Positions 23,861 through 32,978 of a stretch of 32,978 nt of DNA are shown here, piece after piece (position 1 is the stretch's first letter; every line of letters begins with the position of its first letter). The notes beneath the pieces were generated by a model. That model was not told the origin of the DNA and searched no databases. It saw only the letters and a program-made list of their open reading frames with translations. Made by a program: the position numbers and the translations under genes. Source of the DNA: Phycisphaerae bacterium (lineage in GTDB: Bacteria; Planctomycetota; Phycisphaerae; UBA1845; PWPN01); contig JAUCQB010000056.1 in assembly GCA_030372985.1 (NCBI GenBank), positions 1 through 32,978 of the forward strand, in the 5' to 3' direction.

Positions 23861-26800
23861 TCAGTCCGCACAGTCCGGATCGGCCGGCACATCCGGGCCG
23901 CTGAAACAACGCTGGAAGACCGCGAAGTCAGCCTGGTCGACGTCGGAGTCACCGTCAAGATCGCGATCCTCGAAGCCGGATTCGACGGGAACAGCCGGGC
24001 CGGATGCACCTTCCTCGAAGAACAGCAAGTCCGCATCGTCCACGTCGCCATCGCTGTCAAAGTCCGCCGGTGAGCTGGGATTAAAGACGAGCGACACCGG
24101 CAATGCGAAGGAGTCCTGGCAACTTATCGGCACCGAGGCTTGAAGCTGCGTGACAGGTTCACCGGCAGACCACGACACGTCATCTGGCGAGATTCTCGCC
24201 AATGTTGGTAGGGTAAACAGAGGGGCCGAGTCATCGCCGAAGGGCGGTTGGTTAACCGGGTAAGCGGCATCGTAGTAAGGTGCCGAGTAGCCCGCGACCC
24301 ACAACTGGCGGGAGACTGGATCTTCCGTGATCGCCGTAATCATCGCCGTAAAGGTGGGTTGGGTGTATCCTCCCGGAACCGGATGAGGTATGTCCGCGGC
24401 CCCTGCGAACGTCAGGTCCGCTCCATTCCGCGCGAACCTTAACAAACGAGTGGTCGGTGTCGACGCCGGATTCTGAGCATTCACGGCGGCTGCGCAGTAG
24501 ACGCTGTTGCTGCGCCGAGAGACCATGATGGAAGTCGGGCCATGGACAGGTAGTGACAGCATCGCTGGATTCTCGGTCGGCTCACTAGTCGTGTTCCACA
24601 GCGGGATCTCCTTCACCGGGGCGCCAGACTGCGATGTGTCATACACCAGGAGGTAGTCGTTCTCCGTCTCCGCCACATCACCCACCCTGGTGGCATACGC
24701 GCTGGCGACAAACAGGTACTCGCCGTCGGGCGAGATCTCGATTTCCCTTGGATACGCCTTGCGAGAGTCTGAGTTCACGGCATCCGGCAGACCGTATACC
24801 GCTTGCAGCGTGTAGCCGCCGTCGCGCGGCGTATGCAAGGCAAGCCTGGCGGCGGCGCAGAAGGGCTCGAACGCCTGACCAGCCGCCGGATCCACAACTA
24901 CCGGAACCACATAAACAACGCCGGACTCATCGTTTTTTGGACTGAACACAGCATCTGATAAGGGGAAGGTGTAGTCCTGACCGGCAACCAGGTCCACATC
25001 CACATAAACCGAACCGAGACCAGGGTGCATAAAGATATCGCGGTGCGGGGCAACCACACAAATGTTGTCGTTGTCGTCGTCCAGGGCATTCAGGCAATAA
25101 AGACCTGTGGCCAGGGTGAACGGGGACGTGAACCGCCCCCCGATCTGGTGAACCACACCGGCGTTATCCAACACGAGCCGCCCATTGGTCACCGAGCCGA
25201 CTCCGCCGGCCGGCGGGAACTCATCCTGGCATACCCGGTTTTGGTCGAGACCAATGATGGTGTCCGCCCAGTACGCACCGCCTCCGCCCTTCTGGCGCCC
25301 CGCCATGATCAGACCACGCGGAGAGGTGGAGGACTCGTCTTGTCTGGATTGAGTAGGCTGCAGAGACTCGGCGGTAGCCGTCGGTTGCGTGAGACACAGG
25401 CTCGGCACGATGACCTCGAAATGCGCACCCCACGGCAGCACATCTGCCAGGTCCACATATCCGTCACCGCTGAGGTCCAGACATGTTCTCTTCTGACCAG
25501 CCACAGCCTGCCCCATCTCCGCGAGAAGAAGCAGAAAGTCCGATTCGGTCACACCGGTGGCTTCATCCAGATCACCACAGATGTATCCGCAGGTAATCGC
25601 TGGATCGAAGTTGTCCAGCCAGATCCGCGAGGGCACGGGTTGTCCCAGTCCATCCTGGGACGCGACCAGCTCCACCTCCACGTAGACGCCACTAGTGAAG
25701 TTCAGGCCATGAGCCTCCGCGACCGTCGAGGACACCCGTTTCTGCCAGATGCCGAACCGGCCGCTGCCGATGCCCCCGGCCCGGTGAACGCTGGGTGGCC
25801 GCAACCGACCGATTTCATAGTTCTCTTCTGCCACGTCGGGGTCGTCGCTGAGATAGACCACCAGTTCCGCCTCGGGGTTCTCCACGAACAAGTACTGGAA
25901 AGCGATCAAAATCTCCTCTTTGCCGGCCCGGGCAAATGCTCCCTTGGCCGCAACCGAACTGGCGGGCTGTCTATTTACAGCCTGTGTGCGTAGGTCCATC
26001 ACGCCACCCGCACCGGTTGGGATACCGGAATCACCGACCAGGCGACCGACCGAACCCTCTTTGCACAAGCTTACGTTTTGCGGCAGACAAGCACCGGTAC
26101 ACTCGCATGGCTGGTCGTCGCCTGAATCTCGCTCGCGTTTGCGGATACGCACGCCAAACTCGGTGTCGTCGTCCATGGCGATCAGGCCCAGCGAGAAGCC
26201 CAGCAGCGGTTCATCAACAATCCTCCGGCCGCCGGGGAGAGGTTGCACCGGATCCAGCGGCTGGTTCGTCTCATCAACCAGTTCCTGGTAGTACAACCGC
26301 TGCAGACCGGTGTTCAGCACCGCGCCGGGATGGAGAACGACCTTCTTGACGTAGAGTGCCTCTGCAACACCTGAGCCGTTGAACTCAAACCCCTGCCGGT
26401 TGGTCAGGTTGACCTTAGCATCAGGGAGGACCTTCAGCTCCTGCAGCACCCAGGTATCACTGTAACCCGTACTGGAGGCCAGCAGGTAGGCCCCGGACTG
26501 GCCATCGCCCACGCCGGCGTCCTGGTCCTGCGTACGGCACTCCAGCACTGTCCCTTTGCTCCCCAGGATGCCCTCCTTGATCTCGACGTAGATTCTGTTG
26601 TCGCAGATCAGCGGGCGATCCTGAAGCGGAATACTCGGATCGGGATCCAGATCGAGGTAACGGTCGCCCTCCGATACGATGCGGTTGCACTCGATGTGCG
26701 CACTGCCATCGACGAAGAACTGGCCACCATAGCCGGTGGTCGCCTCCGCTAGGCGGATGTCGTTGTTGATGATGCCGGTGTTACTCCCCAGATTCGCCAG

Positions 26801-29800
26801 GGTCACCAGAACGTTCGTGTTCTTGATCGTAGCGTTGCTCACAACCAGTGTACCGTTCACTGTGACCGTTCCCCAGGCGCTGGGGTCTGAGCCAGGGCAG
26901 TTGCCGCAACCGGCGGTCGGCTCCGACCCGCTCAGGTCCACCACCGCGCCGTTCTCGACCCGCAACTGCTGACCGGCGTTGATCAGAATATCACCCCTGC
27001 CGCCGATGCGGCTGCGAAGTACCGTGGCCGGCGCCCCGGGCGTGCCGGTGAGGTTCAGCAGGGAACCAGGCGCCAGATCGATGGCGCCCGCGCCATAAAA
27101 CCAAGCCGAGAGAACGTCCAGCCGGCCCGTCGCCACTGCGAGATCGCCCACCAGGTTGACGTTGCTGAACTGAAGCACGCCCGCACCCGCCTGGCCGGAG
27201 GGGGCTGTATTCGCCTCGATGGTCAGGCCATTGATTGCGGGCGTCCCGTAACTGCTGTAGATACCACCGCCCCTGTTAGTAGCCGTGTTGCCGGCAAGGA
27301 CACAGTCCTGAAGGATGAGCCGGGACGAATCCGTGCGGATCGCCCCGCCGTAATCGGCGTTGCCGCCGGTGATGGTGAAGCCATCCAGTGCCGCGGCTGC
27401 ACCGTTCAGCGTCAGGTAGTTCACGGCCCGGGTGCCACTCGTGTTGCCGCAGTCGATAGTGGTTGCGGCCGGCCCGCCGAGGGCATGGACAACGATGGAC
27501 TTGCCCGCATAGTCCAGGTTTCGATTGCCGGCACCCGAGTAGGTTCCGGCCAGGACCGCAATGGTGTCGCCGTTGCCGGCCAGCGCGAGTGCGGCCTGGA
27601 TGGTCTTCTTTGGCCCGACGTCCTCGCCCTGCGGCATCGAGGCCAGGCCGTCGAACGTATCGTCGCCGTTGACCACGTCGACATAGTACGGCGGCGCCGT
27701 CGGGTCACTGCTCAACAGCTCATATTCCTGCAGGTTGGTCAGTCCGTCGCCGTCGGGGTCGCCATCCGCGTCGGCAGCCGTGGGGTATTGCTGCTCCCAC
27801 CAGTCGGGCAGCCCGTCGCTGTCTGCGTCGATGAACTCGTCGCAGCCGATATCGACGGCCACGCCGTGGGGTCTCGCCTCATCGTCTCGATCGGCAGCAG
27901 GAGCGTCGGCTACCGTCCCTCGACCGATGCACTCCGACGAGCTCGCTCGTAAGTGCCCGTCCGGCGTAAGCGAGGGACTGGCATCGCGGTTGGCGTCGCC
28001 CCAATTGAGCGTGGCATCAGTCCCGACCGATACCGCTGCCTGCCCGCCCTGGACGTTGCAGTACGACACGTTCAGGATCGATTGTCCCGAAGGGCCCTGC
28101 ACGAGAGCGAGTTCGGGACCGTCCGGAGCCGCATCTCCCCAGAAGACGCAGTTGGTCAGCGTCGGGCTGCCTGCTCCGCCGTAGTCGTTGGCCATGTACA
28201 TCCCGCCGCCGGCGACGGCCGCCGAATTCCCGCTGAAGGTGCAGTTAGTCACCGTCGGACTGCTTCCGAGAAAGTTGTGCATTCCGCCGCCGTTGTGCAG
28301 CGCCCTGTTCCCCGCAAACGTGCAGTTCGACAGAATCGGGTTGCTGAGCACGTTGTACATCCCCGCGCCGTCCGAGTTGGCCAGGTTGCCGGAGAACACG
28401 CAGTTGGCAACGGTGGCGTCGCCCAGGCTGGCGTTGTACATGCCCCCCCCGTAGAGGTTGGCGGCGTTGCCGCGGAACATGCAGTTCGCGACGGTGAGCT
28501 TTCCGCCGCTGTTGGTCATCCCCGCTCCGTACGAGTTGGCCCCTGAGGTGGCATTCGCATTACCGCCGGTGATAACGAATCCGTCGATCACCGCGCTCTC
28601 ATTCGCACCACTCGCCGTCACCACGTGGTAACTGTTCTCGCTGTTATTCGTAAAACCGCTGTCGTTGTTGTTCAGATCGCCGCTCAAGATGGTCACGTTC
28701 TTGCGCCAGTCGCGCTGGCTCCGGGTGAGTTCCTTGGCGGCAAATCCGCCGTAGACACCCAACCCGCTGCGGAGCTGGAAGGCGGCCGTCCGGCTGCCAT
28801 TGGGACCAGCGGGCGTGTAGGTGCCTTCGGCGACCCAGATTTCCGTGATACTACCTCCGGAATTGGCTGCCGCTGTTAAGGCGGCTTGGATGTCGGTAAA
28901 CGCCTCAGTCCACTTGAGGCCCGTGCTGGCTCCCTGCGCGCTTATGTCTACCGCTCGGACAAACGCCGGAAGGGGATCACATTCATCCGGGTTCCCGTTG
29001 GTATTAAGGTCATATGATGTTCCCGTCACGATATCAGTGTAGTCGTCGACCCCGTTGTCGTTGCAGTCGCTCTGGTATTCATACGCACCCATATCGATAA
29101 TCGGTGGTACCCCGGCGCCTGTATCGGGTGCCGTGGCATCCACGAACCGGCGATGGCCTCCCCAGTCGATTGGCACAGGTTCCGCTGTATTTCCATCCCC
29201 GTCCAGATCGAGCGTGTCGGCAATCATCGCAGCGTTCTCGCCTGCATCCACACAGGGCGAGGCTAGCGGTATGTCGAGATTGTCGTCCCACGTACCCGCA
29301 ATCCCGTCACCACCCATAGAATCTAAGAAGAGCGGATCCAGACCGATATTCCCGATGTTCTCGCCGCTATCGAATTGTCCCCCCGCCACCAGGCCCTGAA
29401 TATCATTGTATCTGACGGTGGCCGTACCGCCCTCAACCGTTATCTGCGCCGCCTCATCGCCCAAGGGCCCACCAGCGCTTCCGTCGGCGTGGCTGCTGTT
29501 CGCCCACACAATCGAGTTCGTAACCCGTAATGCGCTGTTAGTGGCATACACTCCACCGGCCTGCGCTTGTGCCACGTTTTTGCTCAGCGAACAATTGACT
29601 ACTGCTGGGTTACTAGTAACGCCACTCGTCTCATACTTGATAGCGCAGATTGCAGCACCGTTTGTTGCAGTGTTTCCGGTAAGAACACAGTTTACTAGAA
29701 GCGGATTGCCGTCGTTGGCCCAATCGGCGATGCTATACACTGCCCCGCCGTTTTCAGAGGAGTTTCCCCCAAACCAGCAGGTGTGCAGGATTGGGCTGCT

Positions 29801-30970
29801 CTGGTAAATGTAGACTGCTCCACCGGCGGACGTTGCTGTGTTGCCGCGGAATACGCACCCGATGCCCTTGAATACGCTGACCCGACCGTAGAGATACAGC
29901 GCTCCGCCTTCTGCAGCCGAGTTGTCTAGCAATGTGCAGTCAACGAGTGTGGGGTGATTGTTGTTGCTATAAACAGCGCCGCCCATACGCGCTGTATTTT
30001 GCTGAAATGCGCAGCGCGTCCATACATCACCATTGCCAGCTCTTAGCGCCCCTCCCCTTCCGTCGGCTGTGTTGCCAATGAAGGTGCACTCTGTTGCTGA
30101 CACAAAACCCCAGCTAAAGACGCCACCACCGTCCCTATCGTTGTCGCGGCTAGCGGAATTGGCGATAAAACTACATTGCGTTAAAATGGTGGTTGGATGA
30201 TCGGGTAGGACAGCTCCCGAACCAGTGTAGAGTCCGCCTCCGAAGACTGCGGCGTGATTCGAAGCGAATGTGCAGGCAGTGAAGCTGACTGTCACATGAT
30301 AGGGTGGGAGCTTGCCCATACCAGATTGATTCACTGCCACGCCGCCCCCGATGTCGGATGCCCAGTTCGATCGAAAGGCGCAGTTTGCAATCTTGGGACT
30401 GGCGGCGGCACCCCATGTCGAACCGACGATTAGGCCACCACCTGAATCCAATGTGACGTCGCCATTAGCGTATCCAGCGGTGATGGTGAAGCCATCGAGG
30501 ACGGCGGTGTCATCCGTGTAGTCGGCGGTCACGACGTGATAGGAATTCTCGCCGTTGTTCGTGAAGGCGGGTCCGTCATTGCCGTTCAGGTCGCCGCTGA
30601 GGATGGTGCCGTTTGTGTCAGGATCTGGGTTCCGTTGCGAACGGACGGTCTCCGTACCGGAAAAACCGCCGTAGACGCCGACGCCGGTTTTGAGGAAGAA
30701 ACTGGCGGAGCGGTCGCCGGTGTGCATATTCACGTCGTAATCGGGCTTGTACGTGCCTGCAGCGACCCAGATCTCGTCACCCGCGACTGCCACGGTCAGC
30801 GCCCATTGAAGCTCGAGGAAGGCGTCGGTCCAACTCGTGCCATTATTGGCACCCGTGGCGTTCCACTTGACGTACCGAACCGCGGCCGACGCAGGCACGT
30901 TGACCAGCAGGAACGCAGCGGTTGAAATAATCGTCGCAGCGCATTTGTGTATGCCATAGTGTCGCAGCAT
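23861..30970 (-). CDS. giant secreted beta-helix/dockerin protein, copy 2
   Basis: 2,369 residues, exported. Signal peptide 1-29 (TAAFLLVNVPASA). Three right-handed beta-helix modules: the first from about 32 ([31 protein letters not shown]), with many turns of the 'NCxFxxNxAxxGGGxY' type; a second from about 670 (EIWVAEGTYTPAG); a third from about 1094 (YYVDVVNGDDTFDG). An acidic TSP3-like stretch lies near 1048-1080. The conserved region of about 950 residues shared with copy 1 runs from about 1350 to 2300 ([12 protein letters not shown] near 1427, an EF-hand-like pair near 1795-1855). A C-terminal dockerin follows ([29 protein letters not shown]). The first half-site of that dockerin has lost its Cys (FFEEGASG). 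It is the last gene of the minus-strand cassette. No clear ribosome binding site precedes the ATG at 30970. Confidence 0.85.
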   Translation of the reverse strand: MLRHYGIHKCAATIISTAAFLLVNVPASAAVRYVKWNATGANNGTSWTDAFLELQWALTVAVAGDEIWVAAGTYKPDYDVNMHTGDRSASFFLKTGVGVYGGFSGTETVRSQRNPDPDTNGTILSGDLNGNDGPAFTNNGENSYHVVTADYTDDTAVLDGFTITAGYANGDVTLDSGGGLIVGSTWGAAASPKIANCAFRSNWASDIGGGVAVNQSGMGKLPPYHVTVSFTACTFASNHAAVFGGGLYTGSGAVLPDHPTTILTQCSFIANSASRDNDRDGGGVFSWGFVSATECTFIGNTADGRGGALRAGNGDVWTRCAFQQNTARMGGAVYSNNNHPTLVDCTLLDNSAAEGGALYLYGRVSVFKGIGCVFRGNTATSAGGAVYIYQSSPILHTCWFGGNSSENGGAVYSIADWANDGNPLLVNCVLTGNTATNGAAICAIKYETSGVTSNPAVVNCSLSKNVAQAQAGGVYATNSALRVTNSIVWANSSHADGSAGGPLGDEAAQITVEGGTATVRYNDIQGLVAGGQFDSGENIGNIGLDPLFLDSMGGDGIAGTWDDNLDIPLASPCVDAGENAAMIADTLDLDGDGNTAEPVPIDWGGHRRFVDATAPDTGAGVPPIIDMGAYEYQSDCNDNGVDDYTDIVTGTSYDLNTNGNPDECDPLPAFVRAVDISAQGASTGLKWTEAFTDIQAALTAAANSGGSITEIWVAEGTYTPAGPNGSRTAAFQLRSGLGVYGGFAAKELTRSQRDWRKNVTILSGDLNNNDSGFTNNSENSYHVVTASGANESAVIDGFVITGGNANATSGANSYGAGMTNSGGKLTVANCMFRGNAANLYGGGMYNASLGDATVANCVFSGNLANSDGAGMYNVLSNPILSNCTFAGNRALHNGGGMHNFLGSSPTVTNCTFSGNSAAVAGGGMYMANDYGGAGSPTLTNCVFWGDAAPDGPELALVQGPSGQSILNVSYCNVQGGQAAVSVGTDATLNWGDANRDASPSLTPDGHLRASSSECIGRGTVADAPAADRDDEARPHGVAVDIGCDEFIDADSDGLPDWWEQQYPTAADADGDPDGDGLTNLQEYELLSSDPTAPPYYVDVVNGDDTFDGLASMPQGEDVGPKKTIQAALALAGNGDTIAVLAGTYSGAGNRNLDYAGKSIVVHALGGPAATTIDCGNTSGTRAVNYLTLNGAAAALDGFTITGGNADYGGAIRTDSSRLILQDCVLAGNTATNRGGGIYSSYGTPAINGLTIEANTAPSGQAGAGVLQFSNVNLVGDLAVATGRLDVLSAWFYGAGAIDLAPGSLLNLTGTPGAPATVLRSRIGGRGDILINAGQQLRVENGAVVDLSGSEPTAGCGNCPGSDPSAWGTVTVNGTLVVSNATIKNTNVLVTLANLGSNTGIINNDIRLAEATTGYGGQFFVDGSAHIECNRIVSEGDRYLDLDPDPSIPLQDRPLICDNRIYVEIKEGILGSKGTVLECRTQDQDAGVGDGQSGAYLLASSTGYSDTWVLQELKVLPDAKVNLTNRQGFEFNGSGVAEALYVKKVVLHPGAVLNTGLQRLYYQELVDETNQPLDPVQPLPGGRRIVDEPLLGFSLGLIAMDDDTEFGVRIRKRERDSGDDQPCECTGACLPQNVSLCKEGSVGRLVGDSGIPTGAGGVMDLRTQAVNRQPASSVAAKGAFARAGKEEILIAFQYLFVENPEAELVVYLSDDPDVAEENYEIGRLRPPSVHRAGGIGSGRFGIWQKRVSSTVAEAHGLNFTSGVYVEVELVASQDGLGQPVPSRIWLDNFDPAITCGYICGDLDEATGVTESDFLLLLAEMGQAVAGQKRTCLDLSGDGYVDLADVLPWGAHFEVIVPSLCLTQPTATAESLQPTQSRQDESSTSPRGLIMAGRQKGGGGAYWADTIIGLDQNRVCQDEFPPAGGVGSVTNGRLVLDNAGVVHQIGGRFTSPFTLATGLYCLNALDDDNDNICVVAPHRDIFMHPGLGSVYVDVDLVAGQDYTFPLSDAVFSPKNDESGVVYVVPVVVDPAAGQAFEPFCAAARLALHTPRDGGYTLQAVYGLPDAVNSDSRKAYPREIEISPDGEYLFVASAYATRVGDVAETENDYLLVYDTSQSGAPVKEIPLWNTTSEPTENPAMLSLPVHGPTSIMVSRRSNSVYCAAAVNAQNPASTPTTRLLRFARNGADLTFAGAADIPHPVPGGYTQPTFTAMITAITEDPVSRQLWVAGYSAPYYDAAYPVNQPPFGDDSAPLFTLPTLARISPDDVSWSAGEPVTQLQASVPISCQDSFALPVSLVFNPSSPADFDSDGDVDDADLLFFEEGASGPAVPVESGFEDRDLDGDSDVDQADFAVFQRCFSGPDVPADPDCAD

Positions 30971-31034
30971 GATCTGTTTCGTCGCAATTGTCAGCCGTCA
31001 GTTGCCGACGACTCCTTTCCCGTCTTTTCGCGCT

Positions 31035-31049
31035 CCAATTCGCAATTGG
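31035..31049. promoter_or_regulatory. inverted repeat upstream of giant protein copy 2
   Basis: CCAATT and AATTGG form a perfect 6-bp inverted repeat around CGC, 65 bases upstream of the start at 30970, in the 127-base gap after the pseudopilin gene. It could be an operator or a small hairpin. I found no matching site ahead of copy 1. Confidence 0.2.
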
Positions 31050-31097
31050 CGATTCTCAACTCCCAACTCTCCTTTCCCGGTCCTGCCCTGCCTTGCC

Positions 31098-31937
31098 TTA
31101 CTCGCACGGCACCTCCACCTGGCACGCGCAGATGTCGTCCTGCAGACCCTTGAAGGGGATCACCGTGTACTGGTCGGTGGTGTGCCGCCCTTTGCGGATT
31201 CGGATAAAACCCACGTGGCCGTCCATGAAGGCCAGGTTGTAGAAGAACCGGCGCCGGTGGAAAACCACGTCCTCCGCTTTGCCGGGATCATACGTATGGT
31301 ACCAGGGATAGTCGCCGATCAGCACGACCTTGCCCTCCCTGTATATCCGGCTGCGGTTCATGGAGGGCATGAGCCCGGAAACCGCGGCCAGCACGGTCTT
31401 ACAGTGATCATCGTCAGGGAGCTGCATCGGGTCCGGCCCGATGATGAACGGGTTGGTTTGGTAGCTCGTGCCGCAGTAGGCGAAGAAGGAAGGGTACCGG
31501 TTTTGCACGCTGGAGCCCTGATCGCACGGGCAGCGGAAGACTTCCCCGCCGGTCCGGGCCACCAGCGGCATTGAGTTGACGTACTTGTTCAGAGGCTTGG
31601 CCTTCGGCCGGCGCGGGTCGGCCCCGTAGGACCGCGAGCCATTGCCCTGGAGCCCACCGTAGTTTGTCTCAACGTTCACCCACTGAGGAAAGCCGCCCTG
31701 CCAGTCCTTCAGGTACAACTCCCAGGCCAGAAAGAGCTGGCGCAGGTTGGACTGGCACTGGACGCGCTTGGCCGATTCGCGGGCCTCACGCAGGCTGGGT
31801 AGCAGGACGGCGACCAGAAGTGCAATGATCGCAACGCAGACCAGGACCTCGATGAGGGTGAAAGCCCGGATTGGGATCGGGGCAGAGTGGCCAGTCTGCG
31901 GATGCTTGCCATGAGAATAACGGAGATATGGGTGCAT
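31098..31937 (-). CDS. pseudopilin-like secreted protein, second cassette
   Basis: This 279-residue paralogue of the protein at 14483-15367 has a 25-residue leader, the prepilin peptidase site [11 protein letters not shown] (Ala at -1 instead of Gly, Glu at +5) and a hydrophobic helix to about residue 50. The globular part includes [40 protein letters not shown] and the terminal [11 protein letters not shown]. The shared end block and CxC-x5-C tail mark it as the same subfamily as copy 1. Ala at -1 is accepted by some prepilin peptidases. The gene starts 18 bases after the kinase stop, with GGAG about 10 bases upstream, so kinase and pseudopilin are co-transcribed. Confidence 0.85.
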   Translation of the reverse strand: MHPYLRYSHGKHPQTGHSAPIPIRAFTLIEVLVCVAIIALLVAVLLPSLREARESAKRVQCQSNLRQLFLAWELYLKDWQGGFPQWVNVETNYGGLQGNGSRSYGADPRRPKAKPLNKYVNSMPLVARTGGEVFRCPCDQGSSVQNRYPSFFAYCGTSYQTNPFIIGPDPMQLPDDDHCKTVLAAVSGLMPSMNRSRIYREGKVVLIGDYPWYHTYDPGKAEDVVFHRRRFFYNLAFMDGHVGFIRIRKGRHTTDQYTVIPFKGLQDDICACQVEVPCE

Positions 31938-31955
31938 GGCTGTTCAACTCCGTTC

Positions 31956-32940
31956 TCAATAAGGGCCGCGGGCGGCTGACGCTTTCGGCAACGGGCCCAA
32001 TTCCCGCAGGCGGGCCCGGGCGGCCGATTTCAGCCACTCCCCGCCCGGCAACTCGCTGCAACGGCTGAAAGCCTGGCGAGCCTCGGAGAGCCGGTGGGCC
32101 TTCAATGCTTTCTCGCCGATCATGAACTCAAGCAGATCCGCCGAATCGGCGGGGAGTTCTGATCGCAGCCGCTCGACCGAGTAGCTCTCGTCCATCAGAA
32201 AGGCCATGGCAGCGGCGCAGGCCGGGCTCATCTTCGCGGTCTGGTCCATGATCGCCCGGGCATGGTCCGACCGCCCCGCGTGGTATTCAAGCAGAAACCA
32301 GCCGAGCACGTAAGTCCCGATGGCTCGCTGAGCCCCGGCCGCGGTCTCCTGTTGCTCGTTCTGCAACTGCGTGTATTTCTCGCCGATGATCCGGTTGGCC
32401 TGCTCGAGGTCCCGGCTGGCCGTCCGCTCGCGGCGATAGAACTCGAGGCTGATGCCGGCGATCGACACAATGGCCGCGATCAGAGCAACGACCACTGATG
32501 TTTCAAATCGGTGCCTGGAGGCCAGCTTCCTCAACACATAGAGCGAGCTGTCGGACTTGGCCGATACCGGCCGCCCCTCCAGCCAGGCCTTCAGATCCTC
32601 GCCCAACTCGGCTGCTGACGCATAGCGCCGATCCGGGTCCTTGTGCATGGCCTTGAGCACAATCGCATCCAGTTCCGAGTTGACTTCCCGACAGAGCCGG
32701 GACGGTCTCGATGGGTCCATTTCCTGGATGTTCCTCAGGGCTGAGGCCAGCTCGAGATTGGTTGGGTATGGAGCGGCGCGGGTCAGGGCCTCGTAGAGAA
32801 TGACCCCCAACGAGTATACGTCCGTCCGTGTGTCAACGGCTTCGGGGTCGCCCCTGGCCTGCTCGGGCGACATATAACGGATAGTCCCCAGGATCTGACC
32901 CGGCATGGTGACCAGGGGTCGACCCGACCCTTCCCTCTGC
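31956..32940 (-). CDS. membrane Ser/Thr protein kinase, second cassette, 5' end missing
   Basis: The C-terminal 327 residues of a paralogue of the kinase at 12871-14472 are present. They cover the activation loop onward (TMPGQILGTIRYMSPEQA, DTRTDVYSLGVILYEAL), a membrane helix (VVVALIAAIVSIAGISLEF), a coiled coil rich in Glu/Gln and an external TPR-like end (HRLSEARQAFSRC). The N-lobe, HRD and DFG motifs are lost because the contig ends. An apparent ORF start at 32969 (MGSEMCIRDR) is a translation of Nextera adapter and is not part of the protein. The identical run starting EVNSELDAIV supports recent common ancestry with copy 1. By analogy a sigma factor gene is expected beyond the contig end. 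Confidence 0.9.
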
Positions 32941-32978
32941 CTGTCTCTTATACACATCTCCGAGCCCACGAGACAGCG
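32941..32978. other. Illumina Nextera adapter contamination
   Basis: The 34 bases from 32941 are CTGTCTCTTATACACATCTC followed by CGAGCCCACGAGAC, the Nextera mosaic end plus read-2 adapter; the last four bases would be the start of the index. The sequence is artificial and should be trimmed. It creates the false N-terminus MGSEMCIRDR, well known from contaminated database entries. Confidence 0.97.

Overview
The window looks like a contig from a metagenome-assembled planctomycete, probably Phycisphaerae-like. GC is high. It carries an ECF sigma factor paired with a membrane Ser/Thr kinase, pseudopilins with long leader peptides, giant secreted beta-helix proteins ending in the planctomycete type of dockerin (FQRCFSG motif), and MopE-type Ca-binding repeats. 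This assignment is inferred from protein style; there is no rRNA or marker gene. The right end (32941-32978) is Illumina Nextera adapter, not genome.

Layout. 1-860: remnant of an integrative element, with an excisionase-like HTH gene and an integrase cut down to its Arm domain. 860-7040: housekeeping and accessory genes. These are a stand-alone NrdJ-tail-like zinc ribbon, a RadC-like JAMM protein, a LexA-type HTH-only regulator divergent from a DUF123/GIY-YIG protein, an ST7-like TPR protein, DNA polymerase IV, and a DNA methyltransferase whose C-terminus is lost at about 6953. At the same base an opposing gene beginning at 7039 is also cut. 7076-11965: a 1,629-residue secreted subtilisin-fold protease with Glu in place of the usual catalytic His, nine 66-residue Ca-binding repeats, two PEGA-like repeats, an InlB-type repeat and a C-terminal membrane tail.

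12251-20497 (+) is a cassette of ECF sigma factor, Ser/Thr kinase, pseudopilin and a 1,687-residue beta-helix/dockerin protein. 23861-32940 (-) is a second, paralogous and convergent copy: kinase (cut by the contig end), pseudopilin and a 2,369-residue beta-helix/dockerin protein. Paralogous kinases, pseudopilins and giants in the same order argue for a heritable unit. I infer that the membrane kinase relays an envelope signal, the sigma factor controls transcription, and the pseudopilin and giant protein are the exported products.

Between the two cassettes (20600-23800) lies a compact island. It contains a probable SUFU-domain gene fragment, five small genes with good ribosome binding sites, an ArdC-like antirestriction protein with an HExxH site, and an AbrB-type/PIN toxin-antitoxin pair. 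It looks like cargo of a plasmid or integrative element.

The best candidates for an undescribed system are the duplicated sigma/kinase/pseudopilin/giant cassette and the Glu-type subtilisin-fold protease beside it.
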